Assembly: GCF_001189515.2 (NCBI RefSeq) | Contig: NZ_CP012069.2 | Coordinates: forward strand, 496,001-560,000 | Direction: 5' to 3' | Source: Olsenella sp. oral taxon 807 | GTDB taxonomy: Bacteria; Actinomycetota; Coriobacteriia; Coriobacteriales; Atopobiaceae | DNA: 64,000 nucleotides | Shown: piece by piece, positions 1 through 8,189 of the stretch | How the letters are laid out: every line of letters begins with the position of its first letter | Numbering within the stretch: position 1 is the stretch's first letter | Made by a program: the position numbers and the translations under genes | Notes under the pieces: generated by a model | Told to the model about the DNA's origin: nothing | The model's database searches: none | Seen by the model: the letters and a program-made list of their open reading frames with translations, nothing else

Positions 1-141
1 TGTGCCTCAATGTGCTGGGCACTACTATTTTTATGTTTAGGGTGGATATCTTTTCGTAGGTGTGAGTTGCGCTAGAAGGTTCCATTTGGGAGGCCATCGT
101 GCGCGTACATATCAACCAATCTGTCTGGCGCGCAGAGCAGG

Positions 142-354
142 GTGTCGTCGCCCGCGGGGACTCGTCCCAGTGCTTGGCGCGCCGTTAACAGGGTCACCAG
201 CTCCGACCTCTCATGCAGCTGCGAGGTCTCGAGGCAGACTGCGTCGAAGACGCTTAAGAGGCTTGACAAAGGGGGCCTCCTTGTCTGGAAGGGGAAGAAC
301 AAGGCAGATCCGTTCCAGTACTACGAGCTGCCTGACGGCCGTAAAGAGCTGTAG
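142..354 (+). pseudogene. Remnant of the C-terminal winged helix of an AlbA_2-type regulator
   Basis: The frame ending at the TAG at 352-354 encodes a helix-turn-helix stretch (SRQTASKTLKRLDKGGLL, then a W-x-G-x4-K-x-DP-x-QYYE tail). It closely matches the last 60 residues of the intact AlbA_2 protein at 5799-7289 (SKQTASRTLKYLSDSELLSW, then K-RDPSQYYD). No AlbA_2 or GHKL-like domain precedes it: the frame is closed by a stop at 73-75. Inferred to be the surviving 3' end of a paralogue. It has no convincing start or ribosome site of its own, so expression is doubtful. Confidence 0.6.
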
Positions 355-474
355 GGCTGAGGACGTCTCATCCGCACTCAGCCAAGGTCCCTGCATTCCC
401 GCCTCTGCATGACATGAACTGATCGTTGCCACGCTATGACTCCTCTGGAAGTCAGGGGGGGGGTCGGAGAACCC

Positions 475-858
475 CTACCCGAGGTCGAAGTACGTGGGCT
501 GCACGCCATCATCGATGGTGAGCCCGGGTGTCTCCTGGGGCTGCTTGCCCAAAAGCTCTGCCATCACGTGCGACGTTGATCCCAGAAGATCGACGGAGGG
601 GATGCGCAGGGTCTGTAGGGCAGTGCGCAGATCCTCGCGCATGCGCAGCGTGAGGATGGTATGAAAGACGGCGCAGGGTACAAGGTCATCCCCCTGCCCC
701 TCGATGAAGTCAACGACTTGCTGCGCAGAGGAGGCGTGCTGCAACACCTTTATGGCCACGTCGCTGGTAGGAAACTGGGCCGACGCCGCCCGAACGAGGC
801 GGGCGACGGTCTCGCCCGTCATGTCGGAAACAGCATAAACGGTGATCTGTCTAGGCAT
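475..858 (-). pseudogene. Truncated pyruvate,phosphate dikinase regulatory protein (N-terminal half)
   Basis: The 127-residue frame begins with ITVYAVSDMTGETVARLVRAA, the conserved opening of the PPDK/PEP-synthase regulatory protein family (DUF299), a bifunctional ADP-dependent kinase/phosphorylase. It continues through the family's FHT...LR...IPSVDLLG segment and stops soon after PGLT. Family members are about 270-280 residues long; the C-terminal half with the nucleotide-binding P-loop is missing, and the region below 475 shows no continuation. A ribosome site (AGAGGAA) and start codon remain, so a short protein may still be made, but it cannot be a normal kinase. It lies 55 bp downstream of the activase gene on the same strand. 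Confidence 0.7.
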
Positions 859-913
859 CTTGGATTCCTCTCTTATTCCTCTCTTGTGATGAATGCTTCT
901 GGACGCACTGTGA

Positions 914-1822
914 TCAGAAGAACGCCTCGACCCCCTCGTCGAGGTAGACCTGCCGATAGTCGGCTAGATCATCAGGGCGCAGGTTGGCCATGCCATGCAG
1001 GGCATAGGGCTTGTCGATGAGCGCATACTTGCCCTCTCCGAAGTTGTGGAAGGGCAGCAGCTGCACTCGGGTGCCGCCTACCTGCCTGATCCAACGAGCC
1101 ATTGCTCGTGCCTCCTCAAGACCGTCGTTGAATCCTGGGATTACAGGTGTGCGAGGTGTGACGTCGGGATGGTGGTCAAGGGCCCAGGCGAGGTTCTGCA
1201 GCATGAGGTCATTCTTGGCACCTGTATGCTCCCGTAGCTTAGAGCTGTTCACATGCTTGAGGTCTATGAGCATGTGGTCAAGCATGGGGGCAATATGCTG
1301 GAAGGTGCCAGGTTCGACATATGCCTCGGTCTCCACGCAGGTGTCGATGCCCTGTGTGTGGAGACGCTCCAGAAGCTCCTCGCAGAAGTGCGGCCAAATG
1401 AGCGCCTCGCCGCCAGAGAGCGTCACCCCGCCGCCAGAGTCCTCATAGAACGGTCGGTCCTGCAGACATACGTCAAGCACCTCGTCTACGGTCTTCGTCT
1501 TGCCGGTACAGGTGAGGGCGTGGGTTGGGCAGGCGGCGACGGCGGCACGACCTCCCTCAGAGTCGCCGGCAAGCGCCCTCACGTCCACATGCCGCTTGCC
1601 GGCATACTCAGATGCCCGGGCTCCCGGTGCGGCCGCCAGGCAGGCGCCGCATCCCACACACGCGCTCTCCTTCCATTCCAGCTGAGGAGCGCGGGCCTGA
1701 CTTTCGGGGTTGGCGCACCACGCGCACCGAAGAGGGCATCCCTTGAGGAATACCACCGTACGGATGCCCGGTCCATCGTTGAGGCTGAACTTCTGTATGT
1801 TGAAGACAGTCGCCGTCTGCAT
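914..1822 (-). CDS. Glycyl-radical enzyme activating protein (radical SAM)
   Basis: This 302-aa protein belongs to the PflA-type activases, which use S-adenosylmethionine and a [4Fe-4S] cluster to place the glycyl radical on a partner enzyme. Seen: the radical SAM motif CPLRCAWC (Cys 29, 33, 36) preceded by FSLNDGPGIRTVVFLKGC, and the SGGEAL motif. A ferredoxin-like insert follows, but it is reduced: CVGCGAC (55, 58, 61) ends AAAP instead of xxCP, and only C98 and C105 follow, so at most one extra cluster seems possible. The start was chosen at 1822 because AGGAGGAGAGGG lies just upstream; a frame extension to 1870 contains that ribosome site. It is divergent from the glycyl-radical enzyme at 2069, its probable substrate. 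Confidence 0.9.
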   Translation of the reverse strand: MQTATVFNIQKFSLNDGPGIRTVVFLKGCPLRCAWCANPESQARAPQLEWKESACVGCGACLAAAPGARASEYAGKRHVDVRALAGDSEGGRAAVAACPTHALTCTGKTKTVDEVLDVCLQDRPFYEDSGGGVTLSGGEALIWPHFCEELLERLHTQGIDTCVETEAYVEPGTFQHIAPMLDHMLIDLKHVNSSKLREHTGAKNDLMLQNLAWALDHHPDVTPRTPVIPGFNDGLEEARAMARWIRQVGGTRVQLLPFHNFGEGKYALIDKPYALHGMANLRPDDLADYRQVYLDEGVEAFF

Positions 1823-1954
1823 GGGTGTTTGTCCCTCTCCTCCTGGTTCTTGAGCGTTGTGACCGGTCAATCTATGAGTATCCTCTTACTGTTGTCTGCT
1901 AACGATGATATCATATATTACGAACGAAAGGTAAGATCTTTCAAAGAAAATGAC

Positions 1955-1983
1955 TTGACAAAATACTAGTTTACTGATACGTT
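1955..1983 (+). promoter_or_regulatory. Promoter of the glycyl-radical enzyme gene
   Basis: TTGACA (1955-1960), 17-bp spacer, TACGTT (1978-1983), about 85 bp before the start codon. The 1900-2010 stretch is clearly more AT-rich than its surroundings. A small inverted repeat TTAC-N8-GTAA (1986-2001) sits just downstream and could be an operator; that part is speculative. Confidence 0.55.
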
Positions 1984-2068
1984 GGTTACATACGAAAGTA
2001 AATTAGATTCCGACAAGCAATACGGGCATACGGGATGTTTGTCTGATCCAAACGAAAGGAACCGTCCC

Positions 2069-4486
2069 ATGGAGAACCGCGAGCACTTTGGAGCCCTTAC
2101 CGACCGCATGCAGGCCTTTCGGGAGGAGGTGTTGGACGAGAAGCCCTTCGTCGATGCAGAGCGCGCCGTGCTCTGTACCCAGAGCTATCGCCAGACAAAG
2201 AGCCAACCGCCCGTCATGCGTCGTGCCCTATCGCTTGCGCACATCCTTGACCACATGAGCATCTACATAGAGGACAAGACCCTCATCGCTGGCAACCAGG
2301 CCACCAAAAACGGCAACGCCCCGGTCTTTCCCGAATACACGCTGGGCTTTGTGATGGACGAGCTGGACACGTTCGAGAAGCGCGACGGCGACGTCTTCTA
2401 TATGACGGAGGCCGACAAGCAGGCCATACGCGATATCGCCCCCTTCTGGGGGAACAACAACCTGCGCGCTCGCGGTGAGGCGTTGCTGCCCGATGAGGTC
2501 TCCGTCTTCATGGAGACGGGCATCTTTGGCATGGAGGGCAAGCTGAACGCCGGCGACGCGCACTTGGCTATCAACCACGCCCGTATGCTCAGGGAGGGTC
2601 TGCGCGGCTACGAGGAGCGCACGCGTGCCGCCAAGGCCGCGCTCGACCTCGCTGACCCCGACTCGGTGGACAAGTATGTCTTCTACAAGGCTGTCCTCAT
2701 CGTGATCGATGCCGTGCGCCGCTGGGCAGGCCGCTACGCGACGCTCGCTGCCGAGCAGGCCGCTGCGTGCGGTGACCCGGTGCGCAAGGCTGAGCTCGAG
2801 CGCATGGCCGCTGCCTGCACGCGTGTGCCCTATGAGCCGGCCAAGACCTTCTATGAGGCCGTGCAGGCCGTCTGGTTCAGCCAGGTGCTACTGCAAATAG
2901 AGTCCAATGGCCACTCCCTCTCCTTCGGCCGCTTTGACCAGTATATGGATCCATACTACGAGGCTGACCTCGCAGCTAGGCGCATCAGCGAGGACGAGGC
3001 CACCGAGCTGCTCGCTAACCTGTGGATCAAGACGCTCACCGTGCAGAAGATACGCAGTCAGGCTCACACCTACAGTTCCGCAGGGAGCCCCATGTATCAG
3101 AACGTCACCATCGGTGGTCAGACGCCCGATACCCACGAGGACGCCGTGAACCCGCTCTCTTGGCTGGTGCTGCGCTCTGTCGCGCAGACCCGCCTCACCC
3201 AGCCCAACCTTACCGTGCGCTATCACGCCAAGCTCAACCCAGACTTCTTCGCCGAGTGCATTGAGGTCATGCGGCTGGGCTTTGGCATGCCCGCCCTCAA
3301 CAATGATGAGATCATCATCCCGAGCTTCCTGGCATGGGGGGTCTCCGAGCACGATGCCTACAACTACAGCGCCATCGGCTGTGTGGAGACCGCTGTCCCC
3401 GGCCGCTGGGGCTACCGTTGCACCGGTATGAGCTACATCAACTTCCCACGCCTGCTACTCACTGCGATGAACGGAGGCGTGGACCTCACCTCCGGCAAAC
3501 GTCTTGTGGAGGGCCACGGGAACTTTCTTGAGTGGGAAAGCTTCGACGACCTCATGGCAGCCTGGAAGGCCAGCCTGCGCGAGATGACCAAGTGGTCCGT
3601 GGTGGTGGAGAACGCCATCGACAAGGCCTCCGAGCGCGACGTGCCCGACGTGCTCTGCTCTGCCCTCACTGACGACTGCATCGCCCGTGGCAAGACCATC
3701 AAGGAAGGTGGCGCGGTCTACGACTTCATCAGTGGTTTGCAGGTGGGTATCGCGAACATGTCCGACAGCCTCGCCGCTATCAAGAAGCTTGTCTACGAGG
3801 AAGGCAAGATCTCGCGCCAAGAGCTGTGGGACGCCCTGCTCTCTGACTTTGCCGGTGAGGAGGGCGAGCGCATCCGTCAGATGCTCATCGATGACGCGCC
3901 TAAATATGGAAATGACGACGACTACGTAGACTCTCTGGCTGTTGAGTGCTACGAGCCCTACATCGACGAGGTGGCCAAGTACCACAACACGCGCTTTGGG
4001 CGCGGGCCCATCGGCGGCATCCGCTACGCTGGCACCAGCTCGATCAGCGCGAACGTGGGCCAAGGTATGGGAACCATGGCAACCCCAGACGGCCGTCACG
4101 CGCACGAGCCGCTCGCGGAGGGCTGCAGCCCTGCGCACAACTGTGACAAGCAGGGCCCGACGGCTGTGTTTAAGACTGTCACCAAGCTGCCTACTGACAA
4201 GATTACCGGTGGCGTCCTGCTCAACCAGAAGGTGACCCCCACCATGTTGGCAAGCGAGCAGAACAGACAGAAGCTGCAAATGATGATGCGCACCTTCTTC
4301 AACCGCCTCCATGGCTACCATGTGCAGTTCAACGTCGTGGATCGAGCTACGCTGCTTGACGCCCAGGCTCATCCCGAGGCGCACAAGGATCTCATCGTTC
4401 GCGTTGCAGGGTACAGCGCGTTCTTCAATGTGCTCTCCAAGGCGACGCAGGATGACATCATCGACCGTACCGAACAGGTGCTGTAA
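2069..4486 (+). CDS. Glycyl-radical eliminase, YbiW/PflD-like (candidate 1,5-anhydrohexitol-6-phosphate lyase)
   Basis: This 805-aa protein is in the pyruvate formate-lyase/glycerol dehydratase superfamily. Seen: the radical-loop motif RVAGYSAFF with Gly781, 24 residues from the C-terminus, and the active-site motif SAIGCVETAVPG with Cys438 and Glu440. The single Cys followed by x-Glu marks C-O-cleaving eliminases rather than formate lyase, which has two adjacent cysteines. The start at 2069 has AACGAAAGGA upstream; the frame extends 29 codons further without a ribosome site. The next gene is an Fsa-type aldolase, the arrangement around E. coli YbiW and PflD, which have been assigned to ring-opening of 1,5-anhydroglucitol- or anhydromannitol-6-phosphate to 1-deoxyfructose-6-phosphate. 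The family is sure; the substrate is inferred from context. Confidence 0.88.
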   Translation: MENREHFGALTDRMQAFREEVLDEKPFVDAERAVLCTQSYRQTKSQPPVMRRALSLAHILDHMSIYIEDKTLIAGNQATKNGNAPVFPEYTLGFVMDELDTFEKRDGDVFYMTEADKQAIRDIAPFWGNNNLRARGEALLPDEVSVFMETGIFGMEGKLNAGDAHLAINHARMLREGLRGYEERTRAAKAALDLADPDSVDKYVFYKAVLIVIDAVRRWAGRYATLAAEQAAACGDPVRKAELERMAAACTRVPYEPAKTFYEAVQAVWFSQVLLQIESNGHSLSFGRFDQYMDPYYEADLAARRISEDEATELLANLWIKTLTVQKIRSQAHTYSSAGSPMYQNVTIGGQTPDTHEDAVNPLSWLVLRSVAQTRLTQPNLTVRYHAKLNPDFFAECIEVMRLGFGMPALNNDEIIIPSFLAWGVSEHDAYNYSAIGCVETAVPGRWGYRCTGMSYINFPRLLLTAMNGGVDLTSGKRLVEGHGNFLEWESFDDLMAAWKASLREMTKWSVVVENAIDKASERDVPDVLCSALTDDCIARGKTIKEGGAVYDFISGLQVGIANMSDSLAAIKKLVYEEGKISRQELWDALLSDFAGEEGERIRQMLIDDAPKYGNDDDYVDSLAVECYEPYIDEVAKYHNTRFGRGPIGGIRYAGTSSISANVGQGMGTMATPDGRHAHEPLAEGCSPAHNCDKQGPTAVFKTVTKLPTDKITGGVLLNQKVTPTMLASEQNRQKLQMMMRTFFNRLHGYHVQFNVVDRATLLDAQAHPEAHKDLIVRVAGYSAFFNVLSKATQDDIIDRTEQVL

Positions 4487-4557
4487 GTAAGACGCGGGCA
4501 GAGGCACCAGGCAAAGGGGACGCAAGGGACCCTCACCTCAAAAGAAAGGGAATCACC

Positions 4558-5223
4558 ATGGAGTTCTTCATTGATAGCGCCGATATCGAGGCCATTCGGG
4601 AGCTTGCCGCGTTTCTTCCCATTGATGGCGTCACCACCAACCCCACCATCCTCACTAAGAGCGGAAAGGACCCTGAGCAGGTGTTTGCAGAGCTCTGCGA
4701 GGTCCTCACCGAGGACCAGAAGATCATTGCCCAGGTCGTCTCGCCCGACTATGACAGCATCCTTGCTGAGGCGCAAAAGATTGCCTCTATCCGCGGCGGC
4801 AAGAACATCGTAGTGAAGATTCCCGTCACCCATGAGGGCCTGCGTGCCATCCCGGCTGCCAAGGCCATGGGCATCAAGGTGTTGGCCACCGGCATCTACT
4901 CGCCCGACCAGGCATTCTGGGCTGCCAAGGCTGGTGCCGACTACCTGGCACCTTACGTCAACCGCATGTGCAACTACGGCGATGGTGTGGGCCAGGTCAT
5001 CGAGCTCGTCCAAACCCTGGCACAGTATGGCCTTGCGGCAAAGGTCTGTGCGGCAAGCTTCAAGAACGTCGACCAGGTGCACCAGCTGCTGGCTGCGGGC
5101 GTGCCAGCCATCACAGTGAACCCTGACACCATCCGAGATATGGTGGACCACCCCGGCACTGCCATCGCCATGGACGAGTTCTGTGCCAACTGGCAGAAGG
5201 CGTACGGAAGGACCACACTATAG
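4558..5223 (+). CDS. fsa: Fructose-6-phosphate aldolase-like protein (TalC/Fsa family)
   Basis: A 221-aa protein of the short transaldolase family, aligning end to end with E. coli FsaA: N-terminal MEFFIDSADI, GVTTNPTI, the Schiff-base lysine in VVKIPVT (Lys87), APYVNR, AASFK and the terminal GRTTL. These decameric TIM-barrel enzymes cleave or form C3-C4 bonds using dihydroxyacetone or hydroxyacetone as donor. It lies 71 bp after the glycyl-radical enzyme with AAAGAAAGGGA as ribosome site, so the two are probably co-transcribed. In this setting it would split 1-deoxyfructose-6-phosphate into glyceraldehyde-3-phosphate and hydroxyacetone. The stop codon is immediately followed by repeat element A. 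Confidence 0.92.
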   Translation: MEFFIDSADIEAIRELAAFLPIDGVTTNPTILTKSGKDPEQVFAELCEVLTEDQKIIAQVVSPDYDSILAEAQKIASIRGGKNIVVKIPVTHEGLRAIPAAKAMGIKVLATGIYSPDQAFWAAKAGADYLAPYVNRMCNYGDGVGQVIELVQTLAQYGLAAKVCAASFKNVDQVHQLLAAGVPAITVNPDTIRDMVDHPGTAIAMDEFCANWQKAYGRTTL

Positions 5224-5355
5224 GTCTGGCCACCGCCTTGACGGCGTGGGCCTCAGGTCCAAGTCGCCCTGGCATCACGGGGGCCATGGGGTCGTCGATA
5301 TCGTGGGACCCGTGGCCCCGCCCGGTCGCGCGAGCGGCCGTGGGGATAGTCAGGA

Positions 5356-5413
5356 GTGTACACAAATCGGCCAAAATGGCCCCTCGGCGCCGTTTCGGGG
5401 CATTTGTGTACAC
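5356..5413. repeat. 58-bp unit A1
   Basis: GTGTACAC at 5356-5363 and again at 5406-5413, with ACAAAT / CATTTGT next to them forming an imperfect hairpin. The inner arms contain CCAAAATGGC and GCCGTTTCGG. Confidence 0.9.
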
Positions 5414-5459
5414 TGTTGGGCCGTGGATTTGGGTTGTGGGTGGCCTTGGGATCGCAATA

Positions 5460-5517
5460 GTGTACACAGATGGGAGGATCGGGCCCCTCGGCGCCGTTTT
5501 GGGGCATTTGTGTACAC
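5460..5517. repeat. 58-bp unit A2
   Basis: GTGTACAC at 5460-5467 and 5510-5517. The left inner arm carries the alternative sequence GGGAGGATCGGGC, also found in unit B3; the right arm is the common GCCGTTTTGGGGCATTT. Confidence 0.9.
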
Positions 5518-5798
5518 TGTTGCGACGCGAGTCGCGATACGAATTGCGACGCGAGTTGCGTCAGGTGGCACGAGCGCCTCGACCGCCACGGCGTGCCGGC
5601 GGCGCCCCCTCGCTGGCCCCTCCCGCTTGGTCGGGAAGACAGGCTCTGCACGAGTGGCGCTGCCGTTAGCGGCGTCTTCGCCGAGGCGTTAATCCACACA
5701 AACCCCTGAAGAGCCCGATGTTGCTCCGCATTCGGAAAAGCGCAGTTCCAAGATGATGCCACGGCAGATAGAATGTACGGTGACAAGGAGGAAATCCC

Positions 5799-7289
5799 GT
5801 GGACCTGAGCAATCTTGACAGATATAAGGAAAGCAATCGCCTTGAAGCCAAGGCGGCACAAGGAGGACTTCCAAGGAGCATCTGGGAGACAATCTCGGCG
5901 TTCGCCAATACGAACGGTGGCATGATCGTGCTCGGAGCCAAGGAGCGCAAGGAAGGTACACTCGAGGTCTCCGGGCTATCGAATGCGGACAAGATACTCG
6001 ACGACTTCTGGAACGCGGCCCACAGCTCCGACAAGCTGTATCCCTGCGTTCTCGCAGACAGGGATGTGCGCATCGAGGGCGTCGAGGGCGCGCAGCTCAT
6101 AGTTATCGATGTCCCGCGCGCGGACAGGCACCTGCGGCCGGTCTACGTCAACGGAAACCCCATGACCGGGACGTACCGGCGGGACCATAAGGGCGATTAT
6201 CGATGTGCTGCGAGCGAGATTCATGCCATGTACCGCGATGCTTCTGAAGAATCAATCGACTCGCAGATTCGCGAGAATCTGTCTGTGGATGACCTGTCCG
6301 CAGAGTCTATCGCCTCGTACCGGACAAGTTATGGCATTCACCATGATTCGCACGCTTGGACGGAGCTGCCCACGGACGAGTTCTTGTGCCGCATTGGTGC
6401 GGCGAAGATCGACGCTGGCGGCGCGATCCATCCCACGAGCGCCGGGCTGCTCATGTTCGGCGAGGAGTGGCGCATCATGGCGGAGTTCCCCCATTTCTTT
6501 CTCGACTACAGGCAGGAGCTTGATCCCGACGAACGCTGGCAGATGCGCATAACATCGCAGGACGACAGCTGGTCGGGGAACGTCTTCGACTTCTATCGGC
6601 GCGTGTACAACAACATGAGGCAGGCGCTTCAGGTGCCCTTCCGGCTCGACGAGAACAGCCTGCGCGTCGATGAGACGGACGCGCACGACGCCCTGCGCGA
6701 GGCGCTGGCGAACTGCCTCACCAATGCCGACTACCACGAACGGCGCGGAGTCGTCATCCTCTGGAAAGAGGACGAGCTTCGCCTCTCCAATCCCGGAGGC
6801 TTCCGCATCGACATCGAAGCGGCCTACATCGGCGGCAACTCTGACCCTCGCAATGAGACCATGATGAAGATGTTCTCGCTCATCAACGTAGGCGAACGTG
6901 CTGGTGGAGGTATCCCGGACATGGTGAGGAAGTGGACGAAGGTCGGCTACGAGCGGCCGATACTCTCCGAGGAGGTAAACCCAGAGCGTTCCACAATCGT
7001 CCTTCCGCTAAGGAAAACGAAGGCTGCGGAAGACGGTCGGACCGAAAAGGCGCAACTTCAAGGGCATAGACAAGTACATCTGACCAAGAATCAACAAATG
7101 GCGCTCGATCTTGCCCAATCGCAAGGTCGTGTCACAACGGCGATATTAGCGCAAGAAGCTGGAATATCAAAACAAACTGCTTCAAGGACACTTAAGTATC
7201 TCTCAGACTCGGAGCTGCTTTCTTGGCACGGAACAAGTAAGCGAGATCCGTCTCAGTACTACGATACTCCCAAACTTGTTTGGGAGTAA
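5799..7289 (+). CDS. AlbA_2 (Schlafen-type) ATP-binding transcriptional regulator
   Basis: A 496-aa protein with the usual three-part layout of this family. The N-terminal AlbA_2/divergent AAA-4 domain (about 1-130) has ESNRLEAKAAQGGLP and the glycine-rich FANTNGGMIVLGAKE. A GHKL-like ATP-binding region (about 290-400) has EALANCLTNADYHERRG, LSNPGGF and INVGERAGGGIPDM. The C-terminal winged helix (about 430-496) ends SKQTASRTLKYL...DPSQYYD. Start GTG at 5799 with AAGGAGG at 5785-5791. Such proteins are usually treated as transcriptional regulators; the target is unknown. It follows repeat element A by 85 bp, and its stop codon lies within a cluster of TTGGGAGT half-sites. Confidence 0.82.
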   Translation: MDLSNLDRYKESNRLEAKAAQGGLPRSIWETISAFANTNGGMIVLGAKERKEGTLEVSGLSNADKILDDFWNAAHSSDKLYPCVLADRDVRIEGVEGAQLIVIDVPRADRHLRPVYVNGNPMTGTYRRDHKGDYRCAASEIHAMYRDASEESIDSQIRENLSVDDLSAESIASYRTSYGIHHDSHAWTELPTDEFLCRIGAAKIDAGGAIHPTSAGLLMFGEEWRIMAEFPHFFLDYRQELDPDERWQMRITSQDDSWSGNVFDFYRRVYNNMRQALQVPFRLDENSLRVDETDAHDALREALANCLTNADYHERRGVVILWKEDELRLSNPGGFRIDIEAAYIGGNSDPRNETMMKMFSLINVGERAGGGIPDMVRKWTKVGYERPILSEEVNPERSTIVLPLRKTKAAEDGRTEKAQLQGHRQVHLTKNQQMALDLAQSQGRVTTAILAQEAGISKQTASRTLKYLSDSELLSWHGTSKRDPSQYYDTPKLVWE

Positions 7290-7310
7290 TTTGGGAGTAG
7301 CTTGGGAGTA
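7266..7310. promoter_or_regulatory. Cluster of TTGGGAGT half-sites: 22-bp palindrome plus two more direct copies
   Basis: A perfect inverted repeat ACTCCCAAAC-TT-GTTTGGGAGT (7266-7287) is followed by two further direct TTGGGAGTA copies, giving a spacing of 11 bp, one helical turn (7279, 7290, 7301). The AlbA_2 gene's TAA (7287-7289) lies inside it. It could be a binding array for a regulator or part of a weak terminator; there is no T-tract. Confidence 0.45.
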
Positions 7311-8189
7311 CGGGTGACCTCGAAGAGCCAGGAACCATTGACGAGGCCAGACAAGCCTGTCGTTATAAACTCAGATGTCAAAGTCTTCGAGGCTTTGCAT
7401 GGGCCGGTCCTGCGGGACTGGCCCTTGTACCATATCCACGACCTAATCGCATGGTAAGCGTAGCGTGCCCCCATCGATGGGGTGCAAGGACGGGAGGCGC
7501 GGGACCAAACCTCCCGCTAGGCTGCGGGGCAATATGGAAAGTTGTTCAACTGGGCAAATGCGCTCGAGCAACCCCCCGCCAGGCTGCGGGGGGGGTTGCG
7601 CCGGGACCCGCAGGCCTCGGCCTGGGGCCCGGCTGCACGGAAAAGCGCAGTCTGGGCAGAGGGCCTCGTTGACGGAGCGCCTTGGGCCAGACCGGGGCAC
7701 CATGAGGCTGCCAGTTGTGGGCTAAGGAGGTGCCGGGAACTCAGGATTATGGCTAAAACCGACCGACCCTAGCATGCTCACGCTTGTTGTGCGCGACGGT
7801 GCCGAGCGTCCGATGACAAGCTATGCCCAAGTGGGCGTCAGCGTGCGCTCATGGCATACAGGAGATCCTGTGGACGAGGCCGTCGCCTTGGATCCGTTCA
7901 TCTGCCAAGGTCGCTACCTAAGGTCGTGTCGCCACAAGATGTGGGGTAAGGGTGAGGCGCAGCGAATCTGGATGGCCGCGACGAGAGACGGGGCCGCTCA
8001 CGATAGCGCGTGGCGAGGCGCTCCGCGTCGCGTCCCCGTGGTCCCTGTTGACCTCCGGACTACCATCGCTTGGGGACACAACGTTTCCCATCTCCCGTGC
8101 TCACTTGCCCAGCACCGGAAGGTTGGGTTGAGTATTTCGCTCAGGTATGCGCGGCCAAGCCCATGGATGCCGCAAAGGTCGTGGCGCTC
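7290..8189. other. Gene-poor stretch
   Basis: No coding frame here has family motifs, a plausible ribosome site and consistent codon bias. The 7774-8304 plus-strand frame overlaps the well-supported minus-strand gene at 8190 and looks spurious. The only structure seen is a G/C hairpin at 7570-7597 (AACCCCCCGC-CAGGCT-GCGGGGGG) and a weaker related copy of CCGCTAGGCTGCGGGG near 7521-7536. Confidence 0.5.
7570..7597. terminator. GC hairpin, possible terminator
   Basis: Inverted repeat of ten to twelve bases around the loop CAGGCT with no clear T-run on either strand. It is a stable structure, but assignment as a terminator is tentative. Confidence 0.3.

Larger units (their letters stand above)
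5226..5714 (+). repeat. Repeat element A (two 58-bp paired-palindrome units with conserved flanks)
   Basis: Intergenic element between fsa and the AlbA_2 gene. In reading order: a conserved GC-rich block (5245-5345, containing CCTCAGGTCCAAG, GGCCATGGGG and CGTGGGACCCGTGGCCCCG), two 58-bp units, a variable GC-rich stretch, and a conserved end block (about 5670-5714) containing GGCGTCTTCGCCGAGGCGTT and CCACACAAACCCC. The same blocks in the same order occur at 11058-10325 and 38843-38530 on the minus strand. It starts two bases after the fsa stop codon. The reading frames through it are non-homologous between loci, so it is treated as non-coding. Confidence 0.85.

Noticed and set aside
3455-4525. 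356-codon minus frame opposite the glycyl-radical enzyme
   Set aside because: Shadow of a gene with unmistakable motifs on the plus strand.
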